Counted from the first letter of the stretch, positions 45,421 to 54,526 are shown. The stretch: 64,000 bases of DNA from Roseomonas elaeocarpi (GCF_042433915.1 NZ_JBHLUN010000006.1:248001-312000); one strand, 5' to 3'. Program-made: numbers and translations. The notes: a model not told the origin generated them from the letters alone.

Positions 45421-46217
45421 CGCGTTTCCTTTTCCTGTCTGCAACGTGCCGGCTGCGCGGCATGCGGCGCGCTGCGGCGCTGCTGCCGGTGCTGGCCCTG
45501 GCGGCCTGCGGCGGCGTGGGGCGGGAGGCCTCGGGGCTGCGCTCGCCCAGCCTCGACACGCGGCTGAACCTCGCCCAGGCGGCGGAGGCGAGCGGGCAGA
45601 ACGAGATGGCGCTGTCGCTGCTGCAGTCCATGGCGGAAGCGGAGCCGAACAGGCCCGAGGTCCAGGCGCGCTACGCCGCGGCGCTGGTGCGCAGCGGTAA
45701 CCTCCCGCGCGGCGAGGCGGTGGTGAACGAGGCGCTGAGCCGCCACGGTGACAGCCTGCCGCTGCTTCGCACCCGGGCGCAGCTGCTGCTGTTGCAGGGC
45801 AAGGCGGCGGAGGCGGCGGCCACCTGCGAGCAGATCCTGGCCGCGGCGCCGCGCGACGTGGCGGCGCTGGACGGGCGGGGCGTGGCGCTGGACCTCCAGG
45901 GGCAGCACGCGGCGGCGCAGGCGAGCTACCGTGCCGCGACGCGGCTCGCGCCCGAGAACGCGGCGGTGGCCAACAACCTGGCCCTGTCGCTGATCCTGGA
46001 CGGGCGCCCGGCGGAAGCCGTGGCGGTGCTGGGCGGCTTCGACCGGCCCGACGCGCCGCCGCGGCTGCGCAGCACGCTGGCGCTGGCGCTGGCGGGATCG
46101 GGCGAGATGGGCCGGGCGCGGGAAAGGCTGGATGGGCAGCCGGGGGCGGCGGACCTCGACACCGTCACGGCGCTGCTGATGCCGGCCGGGGCGAAGCCGG
46201 TGAGCGCGGGGTCGTAG
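45417..46217 (+). CDS. tadD: TPR lipoprotein TadD
   Basis: A 266-residue outer-membrane lipoprotein with tetratricopeptide repeats, needed for secretin assembly. A signal ends at LALAAC (Cys31); after it TPR-like helix pairs occur (SLLQSMAEAEPNRPEVQARYAAAL, AATCEQILAAAPRDVAALDGRGVALDLQGQ, ASYRAATRLAPENAAVANNLALSL). ATG 45417 overlaps the tadC stop; a later Met at 45462 directly before the signal core is an alternative. The reading frame is open far upstream across the spacer, but that is chance. Last gene of the Tad locus. Confidence 0.9.
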   Translation: MTRFLFLSATCRLRGMRRAAALLPVLALAACGGVGREASGLRSPSLDTRLNLAQAAEASGQNEMALSLLQSMAEAEPNRPEVQARYAAALVRSGNLPRGEAVVNEALSRHGDSLPLLRTRAQLLLLQGKAAEAAATCEQILAAAPRDVAALDGRGVALDLQGQHAAAQASYRAATRLAPENAAVANNLALSLILDGRPAEAVAVLGGFDRPDAPPRLRSTLALALAGSGEMGRARERLDGQPGAADLDTVTALLMPAGAKPVSAGS

Positions 46218-46392
46218 CGCCGGGTTGCCGCGATGGGCGGGCTGCGTCAGTGGCAAGGGACCGCCGTACAGGCGCGTTCCGCCCGGGACCGCTCCCCACG
46301 GGCTGCACCGCCGGGTTTCGTTCACGGGGTGCCTCGCTGGGCCGCCCCGTGATGGTGCCTTCGGCCCGGCGGGTGCCGGGCCGCGTCGGGGT

Positions 46393-47238
46393 TCAGTCCG
46401 TGACCGGGGTCTGCGGGCCGTAGACCTCGGGCATCAGGCCGATGTCGTTGCGGATGAGGCCCTCGGGCTCGACCAGCCGGTAGTCGTGGCGGCCGTCGGG
46501 GTGGAGGGTGTGCTCGACGTAGCCCTGGCACTTCTCGCCCACCCGGTGCTGCCAGGTGTCGCCGACGTGGAAGGCGACCGAGGGGGCCCAGATCTGGCAC
46601 AGGCCCTGGCTGACGCCGCGGTCGCGCCACTGGTGGACGTGGCCGGAGGCGACGAAGGCGGGGGGCGTGCGCTCCAGCAGCGAGAGCATCCGGTGGCGCG
46701 CCTCGGGCAGCACGGCCCAGTAGGTCAGCGCTGCCTCGCTCATGGCTTCCTCGCAGAGCGGCTTGTGGAGGAACAGGGCGACCCGGCGGGGCCCGGCGCC
46801 GGCGAGGGCGTCGGCCAGGAAGCCGAACTGCTCTTCCGCCATGTCGGTGGCGGTGATCAGGCTGTCGAGGCCGATCAGGCGCCAGCCGGGGACGTCGCGC
46901 AGGAAGCGGTCGGCGCCGAAGACGCTGTTCCAGCGCGCCACGCGGTCGCGGTCGGCGCCGTTGCGCTCGGTCACGGCGGGGTCGTTGCCGACGTCATGGT
47001 TGCCGGGCAGGGCGAGCCAGTCGAGGCCCAGTGCGGCGTGGCGGTCACGGGCGAAGCGCAGGTCGCGCTCCGCTTCCTCGCCGCCGAGCTCACCATGCGC
47101 GGACACGTCGCCGGTGTTGACGACGAGGTCCGGGCGGGTGGCGCGCAGGTGGGTGGTCAGCGCGTCGAAGTTCGCCGTGAAGGCGGGATGCGCCGGCGAC
47201 AGGTGGGTGTCGCTGATCTGGGCGATGCGGAACGTCAT
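46393..47238 (-). CDS. metallophosphoesterase (GpdQ/CpdA-like)
   Basis: A 281-residue calcineurin-type phosphodiesterase. All five metal motifs are visible: QISDTHLS (Asp, His near residues 10-12), NTGDVS, LPGNHDVG, FLHKPL and ASGHVHQW. The length and DTHLSPAHPAF start fit the GpdQ/cAMP-phosphodiesterase class III group. It is the last gene of the ugp-like transport operon, three bases after the binding-protein gene, so a glycerophosphodiester or other phosphodiester substrate is the best inference. Confidence 0.88.
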   Translation of the reverse strand: MTFRIAQISDTHLSPAHPAFTANFDALTTHLRATRPDLVVNTGDVSAHGELGGEEAERDLRFARDRHAALGLDWLALPGNHDVGNDPAVTERNGADRDRVARWNSVFGADRFLRDVPGWRLIGLDSLITATDMAEEQFGFLADALAGAGPRRVALFLHKPLCEEAMSEAALTYWAVLPEARHRMLSLLERTPPAFVASGHVHQWRDRGVSQGLCQIWAPSVAFHVGDTWQHRVGEKCQGYVEHTLHPDGRHDYRLVEPEGLIRNDIGLMPEVYGPQTPVTD

Positions 47239-47241
47239 GGC

Positions 47242-48531
47242 TCAGCCCCGGCGCGGCAGGAGGCGGCGGACCTCGTCGGCCATCTCGGGCAGGACCTGCC
47301 CCGGCGTGGCCTTGCCTTCCACGATGCGGGCGATGTTGTCCACCATGGTCTGCGTCACGCGCACGCTGTTGGTGCCGGGAAAGGCGTACCAGGGCACCGA
47401 GATCGGGATCTGCCTGACGGCCGGCACGAAGAGCGGATTGTCACGGTAGAAGTCGGCCAGGTAGCGCGGATCGTCGATCGCGATCTGGTTGCAGGGCAGG
47501 TAGCCGGTGTTGCGCGTCATCAGCGCCTGGCCCTCGGGCCCGGTGGAGAAGCGCAGGAACTTCCAGGCGGCATCGCGCTTGGCGGGGTCCTTGGCCAGCA
47601 TCATGCCGGCGGCGCCGCCGGTCGGCAGGCGGCCCTTCTGCGCGTCGATCACCGGCATGCCGGTGGTGCGCAGCGTGAAGTTGTTGCCCACGCCGGCGGC
47701 GGTGCCGCGCACCAGGGCGGTGGTCTGGAAGATCATGCCGAGCTTGCCGGCGGCGAAGGCCTGGCGCGCGGCGGCGGCGGACAGGTTGGGCATGCCGCCT
47801 TCCTTGACCATCCGGTCGATCAGGGTGAGGGCCTGCATGCCCTCAGGGCCGGCGAAGGCGACGTCGCGCTCATCGGCGGTGAGCATCTGACCGCCGGCGC
47901 CGAACAGCAGCGCCGAGAACATCCAGTCGTCGCCGTTCCAGGTGAACCACATGCCCTCGACGCCGTCGCCGAGCTTCCGGATGGCAGCGGACAGCTTGAG
48001 CACGCCGTCCCAGTCGCGGGGGAAGTTGTCCGGGTCGCCGCCGGCGCGCTTCACCAGGTCGGCGTTGAAGTAGCAGACCGGGTTCGAGGCGGCGTAGGCG
48101 AGGCCGGCCTGGATGCCGCCGAACTGCGCCAGCGCCAGGAAGTTCGGCGTGTAGCCGAGCTTGGCCGGGTCTCCCTCGGCCTTGAGCATCGGCGCCACGT
48201 CCTGGGCGATGCCACGCTCGGCGAAGACGCGCAGGCGGTTGAAGCCCTGGTAGCTGAGGTCCGGCAGCTGGTTCGAGGCGGCCTGGCGCAGGATCAGCTG
48301 CGCGCCGTCCTCGTAGTTCGGCGTGGTGACGAAGTTCAGCCGGATGTTCGGCTCGCGCTTGGCGAACTCCGCCGCGATGGCGTCGTAGCTTTCCTTGTAG
48401 ATGAAGGGCTGCGCGTAGTGGACGGTGATCTCGGTGGTGCCCTGCGCGCGGGCGGTGCGGGCGGCCAGCGGGGCGGCCATCGCCGCGAGCGGCAGGCTCA
48501 GCGCGGCGCGGCGGCTGATCGGGGTCGTCAT
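47242..48531 (-). CDS. ABC sugar/glycerol-3-phosphate-type substrate-binding protein (UgpB-like)
   Basis: A 429-residue family-1 periplasmic binding protein. The precursor begins ISRRAALSLPLAAMAAPLAA, a Tat-type signal cut near ARAQ. The mature domain has TEITVHYAQPFIYKESYDAIAAEF, DGAQLILRQAASNQLPDL, a central PVCYFNADLVKRAGG hinge and a C-terminal AWKFLRFSTGPEGQAL segment typical of UgpB-like proteins. It follows the ugpE-like gene by 33 bases. Glycerol-3-phosphate, its diesters or a sugar are possible ligands. Confidence 0.9.
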   Translation of the reverse strand: MTTPISRRAALSLPLAAMAAPLAARTARAQGTTEITVHYAQPFIYKESYDAIAAEFAKREPNIRLNFVTTPNYEDGAQLILRQAASNQLPDLSYQGFNRLRVFAERGIAQDVAPMLKAEGDPAKLGYTPNFLALAQFGGIQAGLAYAASNPVCYFNADLVKRAGGDPDNFPRDWDGVLKLSAAIRKLGDGVEGMWFTWNGDDWMFSALLFGAGGQMLTADERDVAFAGPEGMQALTLIDRMVKEGGMPNLSAAAARQAFAAGKLGMIFQTTALVRGTAAGVGNNFTLRTTGMPVIDAQKGRLPTGGAAGMMLAKDPAKRDAAWKFLRFSTGPEGQALMTRNTGYLPCNQIAIDDPRYLADFYRDNPLFVPAVRQIPISVPWYAFPGTNSVRVTQTMVDNIARIVEGKATPGQVLPEMADEVRRLLPRRG

Positions 48532-48564
48532 GGTAGTGTCTCCTGGGGAGCGGAAGGGCTGGGG

Positions 48565-49398
48565 TCAGCCCTTGAGTCCGGTGGTGGCGATGCCTTCCAC
48601 GAAGCGGCGCTGGGCCACGAGGAAGGCGAGCACGAGGGGCAGCGTCATCACCACGGCGGTCGCCATCAGCGCGCCGTAGTCGTCGCCGGCATCGACGGAG
48701 CGGAAGAACAGCACGCCCAGCGCAGGCGTGGCGTGCGCCTGGTCGCTGATGGCGATGAGGGGCCAGAACAGGTCGTTCCAGTGCGCCACCACCGAGAAGA
48801 TCGCGAAGGCGGTGGCGGCGGGCCAGGCGTTGGGAAGCACCACGCGCCAGACCACCTGCAGCTCCCCCATGCCGTCGAGGCGGGCGGCGTGGAGCAGGTC
48901 GTCGGGCAGGGTGCGGAAGAACTGCCGGAACATGAACACCGCGAAGGCTGAGGCGGTGAAGGGCGCGATCAGCGCGGTGTAGCTGTTGAGCAGCCCCGTG
49001 GCGCTGAAGGCGGCGTAGAGCGGCAGGGCGGTGACCTGCACCGGCACCAGCAGCCCCAGCATCACCGCGCCGAAGATCCACTCGCGGCCCCGGAAGCGCA
49101 GCTTGGCCAGCGCGTAGCCGGCGGGCACGGCGAAGAGCAGCTGGAAGAACAGGATGCCGCCGCACACCACCACGCCGTTCGCGAGGTAGCGGAACACGGG
49201 GATGCGCGCGAAGACCTTGCCGTAGTTGTCCCATCCCGCGAAGTGCTCGGGAAGGATCGAGAGCGAGGCGCGGAAGATCTCGTCCAGCGGCTTGGTGCTG
49301 GCCGAGACCATCCAGAGGTAGGGCATCAGCATCAGCACCGCGAGGATGCCCAGCAGCAGGAGGCGCGGCAGGTCCCGGAGCAGCGAGCGCTCAGACAT
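48565..49398 (-). CDS. ABC sugar-type permease (UgpE-like)
   Basis: A 277-residue inner-membrane permease of the MalG/UgpE type, with six helices, LLMLPYLWMVSASTKPLDEIF near the N terminus and the EAA loop AARLDGMGELQVVWRVVLPNAWPA that binds the ATPase. It overlaps the ugpA-like gene by eight bases. Confidence 0.92.
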   Translation of the reverse strand: MSERSLLRDLPRLLLLGILAVLMLMPYLWMVSASTKPLDEIFRASLSILPEHFAGWDNYGKVFARIPVFRYLANGVVVCGGILFFQLLFAVPAGYALAKLRFRGREWIFGAVMLGLLVPVQVTALPLYAAFSATGLLNSYTALIAPFTASAFAVFMFRQFFRTLPDDLLHAARLDGMGELQVVWRVVLPNAWPAATAFAIFSVVAHWNDLFWPLIAISDQAHATPALGVLFFRSVDAGDDYGALMATAVVMTLPLVLAFLVAQRRFVEGIATTGLKG

Positions 49399-50335
49399 AG
49401 TGCACCCGCTTGTCGAGGAAGCGCGTCTGGAGCGTCATCACCGTGACCACCGCGACCAGGAAGACCAGCGTGATCGCCGCGGCATAGCCCAGGCGGAAAT
49501 AGGTGAAGCCTTCCTGGTAGAGCGTGAAGAGCAGCACCTCCGACGCCTTGTTCGGCCCGCCCTGCGTCAGCACCGCCGCGAGGTCGAAGGAATGGCTCAG
49601 CGCCCGGATCATGGTGACCGTGAGGACGAAGAGCGTGGTCGGCCCCAGCAGCGGCCAGGTGACGAGGCGGAAGCGTTCCCAGGCGGAGCCGACGCCGTCC
49701 ACGCCGGCCGCGGCGTAGAGCTCGCGCGGGATGGCGGTGAGGCCGGCCAGGAACAGCACCATGTTGAAGCCCAGGTTCTCCCAGGTGTTGATCGCGGCGA
49801 GCGAGAGCAGCACCGTGTCGGAGGAGGAGAGCCAGGCCGGGCCCTCGATGCCGAGCGACCGCAGCGCGGCGTTGAGCGGGCCGATGGTAGGGTGCAGCAG
49901 GTACTGCCAGGCCGAGGCCATGGCGACGGTCAGCGACACCACCGGCAGGAAGAACACGGCGCGGAAGAAGGCGCGGCCGCGCGCGCCGCCCTCGATCAGC
50001 AGCGCGAGCAGGAGGCCGCCGAACAGCGAGGCCGGCGTCACGATCGCGACGTAGAGCAGGGTGTTGCGCACCGATTGCCCGAAGCCGCGGTCGGAGAACA
50101 GTTCCCGGAAGTTGTCGAAGCCGATCCAGTTGATGCTGCCGGCGCCGAGCTCGTAGTCGGTGAAGGCCAGCGCCACGGCGGCCAGCGTGGGCAAGAGGAT
50201 CACCGCGGTGAAGGCGGCGATGGCGGGGGCGCTCAGCAGCCAGGCGGAGGCGGTCTCGGCACGGCTGCCGGCGACGCGCTCCGGCGCGGCGGGCGCGATG
50301 CCGTGCGGGCGGTCGAGAAGGGCGGCGTCAGACAA
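49391..50335 (-). CDS. ABC sugar-type permease (UgpA-like)
   Basis: A 314-residue inner-membrane permease of the MalF/UgpA type with six helices, LLSAPAIAAFTAVILLPTLAAVALAFTDY as the first, and the EAA loop YAAAGVDGVGSAWERFRLVTWPLL. It overlaps both the preceding ATPase gene (eight bases) and the following permease gene (eight bases), showing tight coupling. Confidence 0.92.
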   Translation of the reverse strand: MSDAALLDRPHGIAPAAPERVAGSRAETASAWLLSAPAIAAFTAVILLPTLAAVALAFTDYELGAGSINWIGFDNFRELFSDRGFGQSVRNTLLYVAIVTPASLFGGLLLALLIEGGARGRAFFRAVFFLPVVSLTVAMASAWQYLLHPTIGPLNAALRSLGIEGPAWLSSSDTVLLSLAAINTWENLGFNMVLFLAGLTAIPRELYAAAGVDGVGSAWERFRLVTWPLLGPTTLFVLTVTMIRALSHSFDLAAVLTQGGPNKASEVLLFTLYQEGFTYFRLGYAAAITLVFLVAVVTVMTLQTRFLDKRVHYV

Positions 50336-51467
50336 GGAGCAGCGGCTCCGTCAGCGTCGAGGCGGGCACGCGGCGGCCCAGCGTGTCGAAGAGCAGGGCG
50401 CGGGCGGCGTCGAAGCGGAAGTGCAGCGGTTGCCCGGGCAGTACCTCGCCGCGCGATTCAGGGCCGAGGCGCAGGATCACCGGCGCGGCGGTGTCGCGCA
50501 GCCGGGCATGGAGGAGGAGGCCGTCGCCCAGGAACTCCACCGCCTCGGCCGTGGCGGCGAGGCCGGTGCCGGACAGCACCAGCGTTTCGGGGCGCAGGCC
50601 CAGCGTCAGCTTGCCGTGCACGGTGGAGCGCAGGCCCACCGCCTGGCCCGCCACCCGCACGATGCCGTCGCCGTCGGCCTCGGCCGCCAGGAGGTTGATG
50701 CGGGGCGAGCCGATAAAGGAGGCCACGCGCAGGTCGGCGGGCTGGTTGTAGACGACCTCGGGCGGGGCGAACTGCAGGATCTCGCCTCCCTGCATCACCG
50801 CCACGCGGTCGGCCATGGTCAGGGCCTCTTCCTGGTCGTGGGTGACGTAGACGGTGGGGGCGCCGACGCGGCGGTGGATCTCCACGATCTCGCGCCGTGC
50901 CTGCGTCCTGAGCGAGGCGTCGAGGTTGCTCAGCGGCTCATCCATCAGGAAGGCGGCGGGGCGGCGCACCATGGCGCGGGCCAGCGCCACGCGCTGCCGC
51001 TGACCGCCCGAAAGCTGCGCCGGCCGGCGGTCGAGCAGCGGCGTCAGGCCCAGGGATTCGGCCGCCGCGCGCACGTCGCGGGTGATGCCCTCGCGGAGGC
51101 TGCGGGTGCCGGGCAGGACGCCGCCGAGGATCGGCAGGCGCTGCGCGGCGGACAGGCGCGACTGCGCCAGCGGCACGGCGATGTTGGCCGCCACCGACAG
51201 GTGCGGGTAGAGCGCGTAGCTCTGGAACACCATGGCGACGTTGCGCTTGGCGGCCGGCAGGGCGGTGACGTCGCGGCCGCCGATGGAAACGGTGCCGGTG
51301 TCGGCGTGTTCGATGCCCGCGATGATGCGCAGCAGGGTGGACTTGCCGCAGCCGGAGGGGCCGACCAGCACCACGAACTCGCCGGCAGCGACGGAAAGCG
51401 ACAGGTCGCGCAGCGTCGTGGTCGCGCCGAAGCGCTTGCCGACGTGTTGAAGTTCGATGGGGGTCAC
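50328..51467 (-). CDS. ABC sugar-type transporter ATPase (UgpC/MalK-like)
   Basis: The 379-residue ATPase of the importer and first gene of the operon. It has Walker A GPSGCGKST near 38, Q-loop FQSYALYPHLSV, signature LSGGQRQRVALARAM, LMDEPLSNLDASLR, the switch YVTHDQEEALTM and a C-terminal TOBE domain with GLRPETLVLSG. An unusual stretch between Q-loop and signature (SRLSAAQRLPILGGVLPGTRSL) resembles a CUT1-type spacer. Confidence 0.92.
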   Translation of the reverse strand: MTPIELQHVGKRFGATTTLRDLSLSVAAGEFVVLVGPSGCGKSTLLRIIAGIEHADTGTVSIGGRDVTALPAAKRNVAMVFQSYALYPHLSVAANIAVPLAQSRLSAAQRLPILGGVLPGTRSLREGITRDVRAAAESLGLTPLLDRRPAQLSGGQRQRVALARAMVRRPAAFLMDEPLSNLDASLRTQARREIVEIHRRVGAPTVYVTHDQEEALTMADRVAVMQGGEILQFAPPEVVYNQPADLRVASFIGSPRINLLAAEADGDGIVRVAGQAVGLRSTVHGKLTLGLRPETLVLSGTGLAATAEAVEFLGDGLLLHARLRDTAAPVILRLGPESRGEVLPGQPLHFRFDAARALLFDTLGRRVPASTLTEPLLLV

Positions 51468-51577
51468 GGTGGTCCCTGCGTTGCGGGGCGCCTGCTAGGC
51501 GCCGGCGGTGACGCAGGGATTGCGTTTCGGTGAAGCTTCCGTGACGGGCGCGGGGTGCGCGGCGCTGCGCGCGCCGG

Positions 51578-51907
51578 TCAGCGGCGCTTCGGCGGGCCGC
51601 CCATGCTGCTGAAGACCTGACGATCCTTGTTGTCCTGCATCAGCATCGAGAAGCTCGGGATCTTCTCGAAGCCCAGCCCCTGGGGCACGCCGGTATCGGG
51701 ATCGGGCTGGATCTTGCCGTAGCTTTCGCCGGACACCTTCTCCCACTTGCCGGCGGGTTTCTTGACCTCGACGTTCACCACCGTCGCCTTGAACACCATG
51801 CGCACGATGGCTTCCTTGGGCGCCGAAGGCTTGGTTAGCGAGGGCGCGCCGGCCAGGACCTGCCAGCCGTTGCGCAGCGCCCAGGCGGTCAGCTCATCCT
51901 TGTCCAT
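51578..51907 (-). CDS. conserved hypothetical protein, 109 residues
   Basis: A small soluble protein with no recognised family: MDKDELTAWALRNGWQV at the N terminus, a strand-rich middle (VRMVFKATVVNVEVKKPAGKWEKVSGESYGKI) and a C-terminal helix ending in basic residues. ATG 51907 is chosen because the residues upstream in the open frame look like GC noise. The sequence ATGGACAAG occurs twice in 23 bases at the start, out of frame with each other. No signal peptide or membrane segment. It is monocistronic. Confidence 0.7.
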   Translation of the reverse strand: MDKDELTAWALRNGWQVLAGAPSLTKPSAPKEAIVRMVFKATVVNVEVKKPAGKWEKVSGESYGKIQPDPDTGVPQGLGFEKIPSFSMLMQDNKDRQVFSSMGGPPKRR

Positions 51908-52290
51908 GGGTCTTGTCCATCGGGCGGGTCCTTCCTGCAGACCCCACCCTATGGGCCGGGTGGGGCGGGAGCGCCAGGGCCTTGCCCGGCGCGACGCGGT
52001 GGCGCCCCGGCCGGGTGGAGGTTTCCTCCGGGCGGGTTCCTCGGCCGGCGTGGTTCGATCGCGAGCCATGCCTCGCCCGACAACCAGAGCAGCGCCATTC
52101 CGACACCGCCGTGATCCAGCTTCACCACGGGTCAGGAAAGCCGTTCCGCCTGAACCCGTCGATCAGGCCTGAGTTTTCGGGAGATGGCCGGTGGCCACAA
52201 GGCCGCCTGCCACGGCACCGATCGGCGTTTCGCGATCTTTGCCGGCGCGCACCATCAACATGCGCGCCGGTCAGGCGGAAGGTTCAGAGA
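51908..52290. other. intergenic region between the 109-residue gene and gst
   Basis: About 380 bases with no supported gene. Base composition falls from very GC-rich (51950-52060) to moderate (52080-52290), marking the edge of the lower-GC GST/LysR segment. It should hold the promoter of the 109-residue gene. Confidence 0.5.
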
Positions 52291-52962
52291 TCACAGTTTG
52301 ACGCCGACGCTCGCGAGGAAGCGTTCCATGCGGTTGTCGAGTTCTGCCTTGGTCTCCGCCCAGGCCGGGAACGACCGGAGAAGATTGTCATGCCAGGCCA
52401 TCAGGTTCGGGTATTCCCCGAAGGGGAACCTCGCGCGGTCGATCTGGGAGAAGGGTGCCGCAATATCGATGTCAGCAAGGGTCAGGGCATCGCCGACCAT
52501 GAACTTGCGGCCTTTGAGATGCTGGTCGAGCACTTTCGCCGCGGCGCGGATCTTGCCCTCGGCAAACTCGATAAGGGAATCGTTCTTCGCCATCCCCATG
52601 ACCGTCTTGCCGACGCGTTCATCGAACATGGTGGTGGTGAAGGTGCGCCACTGCTCGCCCGACCAGAACATCCATTGAAGAACCTGGAAACGCTCCTCCT
52701 GGGTGATGCCGACCAGCGGTGAATTCACCTTGTTGGCGAGGTACAGGTTGATCGCCGAAGCTTCCCAAAGAATGGTATCTCCATCCTCCAGAACCGGCGT
52801 CAGACCGTGGGGATTGAGCCGTGACTTGAACTCGTCGGTTTGGCTTTCGCCTTTGAACAGGTCGACGTTGACGCGTTCGACTTCGATGCCCATGAGCTTC
52901 GCGGCCGTGGTCACGCGACGCAAGCTGCCCGAGCCCGCGTCACCATAGATCCTGATTGCCAT
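52291..52962 (-). CDS. glutathione S-transferase family protein
   Basis: A 223-residue cytosolic GST. The thioredoxin-fold N-terminal domain has IYGDAGSGSLRRVTTAAKLMG, NPHGLTPVLEDGDTILWEASAINLYLA (cis-Pro and Glu-Ala-Ser glutathione contact), and the helical C-terminal domain has KFMVGDALTLADIDIAAPFSQ with the N-capping Asp. It conjugates or reduces electrophiles with glutathione. It is divergent from a LysR regulator and has lower GC and more varied codons than its neighbours, suggesting transfer. Confidence 0.93.
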   Translation of the reverse strand: MAIRIYGDAGSGSLRRVTTAAKLMGIEVERVNVDLFKGESQTDEFKSRLNPHGLTPVLEDGDTILWEASAINLYLANKVNSPLVGITQEERFQVLQWMFWSGEQWRTFTTTMFDERVGKTVMGMAKNDSLIEFAEGKIRAAAKVLDQHLKGRKFMVGDALTLADIDIAAPFSQIDRARFPFGEYPNLMAWHDNLLRSFPAWAETKAELDNRMERFLASVGVKL

Positions 52963-53018
52963 AATTCTTCCTTCGGGTTTCGGAGCCCGCGATCGAGCGA
53001 CTGAGCGCCACGTCTCAT

Positions 53019-53033
53019 ATTCGTGCTGCGAAT
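53019..53033. promoter_or_regulatory. LysR-type binding site
   Basis: ATTCG-TGCTG-CGAAT is a perfect inverted repeat containing T-N11-A, the LysR-regulator consensus. It lies in the gap between the divergent gst and lysR genes. A second small palindrome, AATAG-AAT-CTATT, is at 53051-53063. Confidence 0.65.
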
Positions 53034-53167
53034 GGAATTGACGTGCGGGGAATAGAATCTATTGCGTTTCGGAATGGATGAGACCTGTACGCGCGGCGGG
53101 CCGTGGCTTGGTCATCAGGCAGGATTGGGCGCGGCCGAGCCTTCTCTCGCTGTTCGGGATAAACGTG

Positions 53168-54079
53168 ATGGATAAGCTGGATACGATGCGGATGTTCGTG
53201 CGCGTCGTCGAAAGTGGAAGCTTTTCGCAGGCGGCGCGTGACCTGAACGTCAGCCAGCCAACGGTCAGCAAACACGTCGCCGCGCTCGAAACGCGGCTCG
53301 GAACGCAACTGCTTGCGAGAAATTCCCGTGCTCTTGCCGCGACGCCGGCAGGGCAGGACTATTACGAGGCCACGCTCCGTATTCTTCAGGATCTCGATCT
53401 GGCCGAAGAAAAAGTGCTCGGGGGGCAGTCTGCGCCTTCGGGATTGGTCCGCGTGACCCTTTCGCCAGCCTTCGGGAGGATGTTCGTCATCCCCCGCTTA
53501 TCGGATTTCAGGAGCCGCTTTCCCGACGTCACGATCGAGATGGAGGTTTCCGCGCGACACGTCGACCTGATCGAGGAGGGGATGGACGTCGCGATCCGTA
53601 TCGGCCGGCTCTCGAATTCGGCACTTGTTGCCCGGCGCATCGGCGACATGCGGATGATAACCCTGGCTTCCGCCGGCTACCTCGCCCAGCACGGCACGCC
53701 GCAAACCCTGGACGAGCTGCGCGGCCACCAGCGCATCGGCTATGTCCACCAGGGGGACATCGTCGGATGGGGCTTCCACGTGGATGGCCGGCAGGTCACG
53801 GTCGACGGTGGGGGAGCATTCCGCACGAACGACGCCGAGCATGTTCGCGGCGCCGTGCTGGCGGGTCTCGGCATCGCCCATCATGCCAGCTGGCTGTTCA
53901 CGGATGTGCTGGCCTCCGGCGAGGTTGTGCGAATCCTGGACCAGCATGCGCCGCCACCCTTTCCGATCAGCGCGGTGACCGCCGCGGGACGGCGCATGCC
54001 GTCCCGCGTGCGGCAGTTCATCGATTTTCTGGCGGCGATCTGCGCCGAGGAGCCGGAATTAAGCATCGGCGACGGCTGA
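53168..54079 (+). CDS. LysR family transcriptional regulator
   Basis: A 303-residue regulator. Residues about 1-60 form the winged helix (MRMFVRVVESGSFSQAARDLNVSQPTVSKHVAALETRLG), and residues about 90-295 the periplasmic-binding-like effector domain (LVRVTLSPAFGRMFVIPRL). ATG 53168 is the typical LysR start; upstream frame sequence is unrelated. It probably controls the divergent gst gene through the T-N11-A site at 53019-53033. Effector unknown. Confidence 0.93.
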   Translation: MDKLDTMRMFVRVVESGSFSQAARDLNVSQPTVSKHVAALETRLGTQLLARNSRALAATPAGQDYYEATLRILQDLDLAEEKVLGGQSAPSGLVRVTLSPAFGRMFVIPRLSDFRSRFPDVTIEMEVSARHVDLIEEGMDVAIRIGRLSNSALVARRIGDMRMITLASAGYLAQHGTPQTLDELRGHQRIGYVHQGDIVGWGFHVDGRQVTVDGGGAFRTNDAEHVRGAVLAGLGIAHHASWLFTDVLASGEVVRILDQHAPPPFPISAVTAAGRRMPSRVRQFIDFLAAICAEEPELSIGDG

Positions 54080-54116
54080 AGCGTCAGGGAAGGGATCGTT
54101 CCGGGTCGGCTCCGCA

Positions 54117-54138
54117 GGAGGACGCTGAACAGTCCTCC
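54117..54138. terminator. hairpin after lysR
   Basis: GGAGGAC (54117-54123) pairs with GTCCTCC (54132-54138) over an 8-base loop, about 38 bases after the LysR stop and before the convergent small membrane-protein gene. No T tract. Confidence 0.45.
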
Positions 54139-54280
54139 GTGGTCCTCCCTGTCGGCCAGTGACGGTCATCCCGCTGAACGGAGCAACAAGGTCGCAGCCG
54201 CATGGCCGGACCCGTGTCCGTTCTCAGCAAGGATGGTTTCGCCGGCTTCCACCGTCCCGACGCGCTGATGGGGCCCGAGC

Positions 54281-54526
54281 CTAGTAGTCGTAGGCGTCGC
54301 CTCCGCGGTTGCGCAGCAGGCCCAGCACCACGAGGGCGAGCGCCGCGGTGGCGCCGGCCACGATCACCGCGGGCCGCACGCCCGTCCGCGCCGAGGCGCG
54401 GTCCAGCGCCACTTCCACGGCGCCCGCCACGTTCACCGCCGCCGGAACGACGCGCGTGTCCAGGAACAGCTTGGGCGCGGAAGGGCCCGCAGGCTTCCGC
54501 AACAGGTAGTCGCGTCCGATGATCAT
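54281..54526 (-). CDS. small membrane protein, 81 residues
   Basis: An unrecognised protein of 81 residues: MIIGRDYLLRKPAG, a middle stretch LDTRVVPAAVNVAGAVEVALDRASARTG, one C-terminal membrane helix (AVIVAGATAALALVVLGLL), and a short polar end RNRGGDAYDY. ATG 54526 is chosen since sequence upstream is Cys/Arg-rich noise that would overlap the divergent oxidoreductase gene. It is divergent from that gene at 121 bases and may share its regulation. Confidence 0.65.
   Translation of the reverse strand: MIIGRDYLLRKPAGPSAPKLFLDTRVVPAAVNVAGAVEVALDRASARTGVRPAVIVAGATAALALVVLGLLRNRGGDAYDY

Noticed and set aside
44184..46217. 677-codon frame suggesting a TadD fusion to an upstream domain
   Set aside because: The first 410 codons are out-of-frame tadC and repeat spacer; TadD starts at 45417 with a lipoprotein signal and a four-base overlap with tadC.
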